Source: CAIKMD01 sp035552195
GTDB taxonomy: Bacteria > Pseudomonadota > Alphaproteobacteria > ATCC43930 > CGMCC-115725
Direction of reading: 5' to 3'
Assembly: GCA_035552195.1 (NCBI GenBank)
Contig: DASZLU010000115.1
Coordinates: 1 to 64,000, forward strand
Length of the DNA stretch: 64,000 nucleotides
This document shows, piece by piece, positions 63,636-64,000 of this stretch. The notes below the pieces were generated by a model. That model worked only from the letters and a program-made list of their open reading frames with translations, did not search any database and had not been told where the DNA came from. The translations under genes were made by a program, and so were the position numbers. Position 1 is the stretch's first letter. Every line of letters starts with the position of its first letter.

Positions 63636-64000
63636 ATGTGGAAGTTACGCCCGCAAGCGCCTTCGGCGGATCGGCGCATCGTTCTAATCGACGATCAGCG
63701 CGATCATCTCGCCTATATGACAACGCTGCTAGCACGTCACGGCTATAGCAGCGCCGGATTCGCATCGGCGCGCGATGCGCTCGATCACATCGAAAACCAC
63801 CAGGTCGATCTGGTGATCGCCGATGTATTCATGCCGGACATGGACGGCTTCGAGCTTTTGCGGATCCTGCAGCGCCGCTCCGCACCTATTCCAGTGGTGA
63901 CGCTGAGCGGCGGCGACCGCCGGGGACACGGCGATTTCTTTCTGAGATGCACAAGACTGCTCGGTGCGGTCGCGACGTTGCGCAAGCCGCTCCACGTCGA
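63636..64000 (+). CDS. Response regulator receiver protein, partial
   Basis: Open at the right edge of the window, 121 codons visible from ATG 63636. Receiver features: IVLIDDQRDHLAYM, phospho-aspartate in LVIADVFMPDMDGFE, VVTLSGGD and lysine in LRKPLHV. It diverges from the hybrid kinase, with a 212-base gap that holds no recognised element. It may be a single-domain receiver or have an output domain beyond the edge. Confidence 0.85.
   Translation, partial: MWKLRPQAPSADRRIVLIDDQRDHLAYMTTLLARHGYSSAGFASARDALDHIENHQVDLVIADVFMPDMDGFELLRILQRRSAPIPVVTLSGGDRRGHGDFFLRCTRLLGAVATLRKPLHV

Overview
The window is high-GC DNA from an alphaproteobacterium. A housekeeping block (ispG, hisS, prfA, prmC, a DUF4167 gene, clpB) sits next to a long accessory region rich in Rieske oxygenases and solute-binding proteins. 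The gene order, a DUF4167 protein, a phasin, a sigma-32-type clpB promoter and intergenic palindromes of the 'CGTCATTCCCGCGAAGGCGGGAATCC' type (seen here in several degenerate copies) all fit Rhodospirillales or Hyphomicrobiales. I cannot name the genus.

Layout. 1-7.5 kb: conserved translation and protein-quality genes, ending in a strong terminator. 7.7-19.7 kb: a short-chain dehydrogenase, an M23 peptidase, then a leftward seven-gene catabolic cluster (flavin reductase, dienelactone hydrolase, solute-binding protein, alpha/beta hydrolase, Rieske oxygenase, second alpha/beta hydrolase, MFS transporter). A rightward MFS plus TRAP binding-protein pair diverges from it. 19.8-30.6 kb: a second Rieske oxygenase, RidA, a DHA2-type MFS, a NodB/PuuE-type deacetylase, an orphan GspG pseudopilin, an FMN reductase, an M48 protease with LemA, a quinone oxidoreductase, a luciferase-like enzyme with a solute-binding protein, and a small membrane ORF. 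30.7-35.2 kb: a DoxX-like membrane protein, a sensor kinase, a MauG-type di-haem peroxidase and a cupredoxin. 35.3-43.2 kb: a Rieske / binding protein / Rieske operon facing a GntR regulator, with a fused two-domain ABC permease, a phasin and a fifth Rieske oxygenase. 43.4-44.8 kb: several very small proteins. 44.9-49.6 kb: a bicupin with a binding protein, and a haem-bearing beta-propeller protein with a dihaem cytochrome c. 49.9-59.6 kb: a LysR regulator diverging from a ten-gene operon (LigA-like, ABC permease, LigB-like, binding protein, ATPase, gamma-glutamyltransferase, amidohydrolase, GlcG/HbpS, RidA, luciferase-like). 59.7-64 kb: a NarL-type response regulator, a large hybrid sensor kinase and a divergent receiver protein cut by the window end.

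How it may work together. The accessory region looks like a set of uptake-plus-oxidation modules for aromatic or carboxylated compounds: a periplasmic binding protein or MFS carrier next to a ring-hydroxylating oxygenase, hydrolases and ring-cleavage-like proteins. There are five Rieske alpha subunits, none with a recognisable reductase or ferredoxin, and six binding proteins with only one complete ABC transporter, so partners must be encoded elsewhere. The most unusual module is the LysR-linked operon at 50.9-59.6 kb. Its LigB-like protein keeps the iron ligands of protocatechuate 4,5-dioxygenase but has valine at the catalytic histidine position.

No rRNA, tRNA, CRISPR array, transposase or phage gene was recognised.
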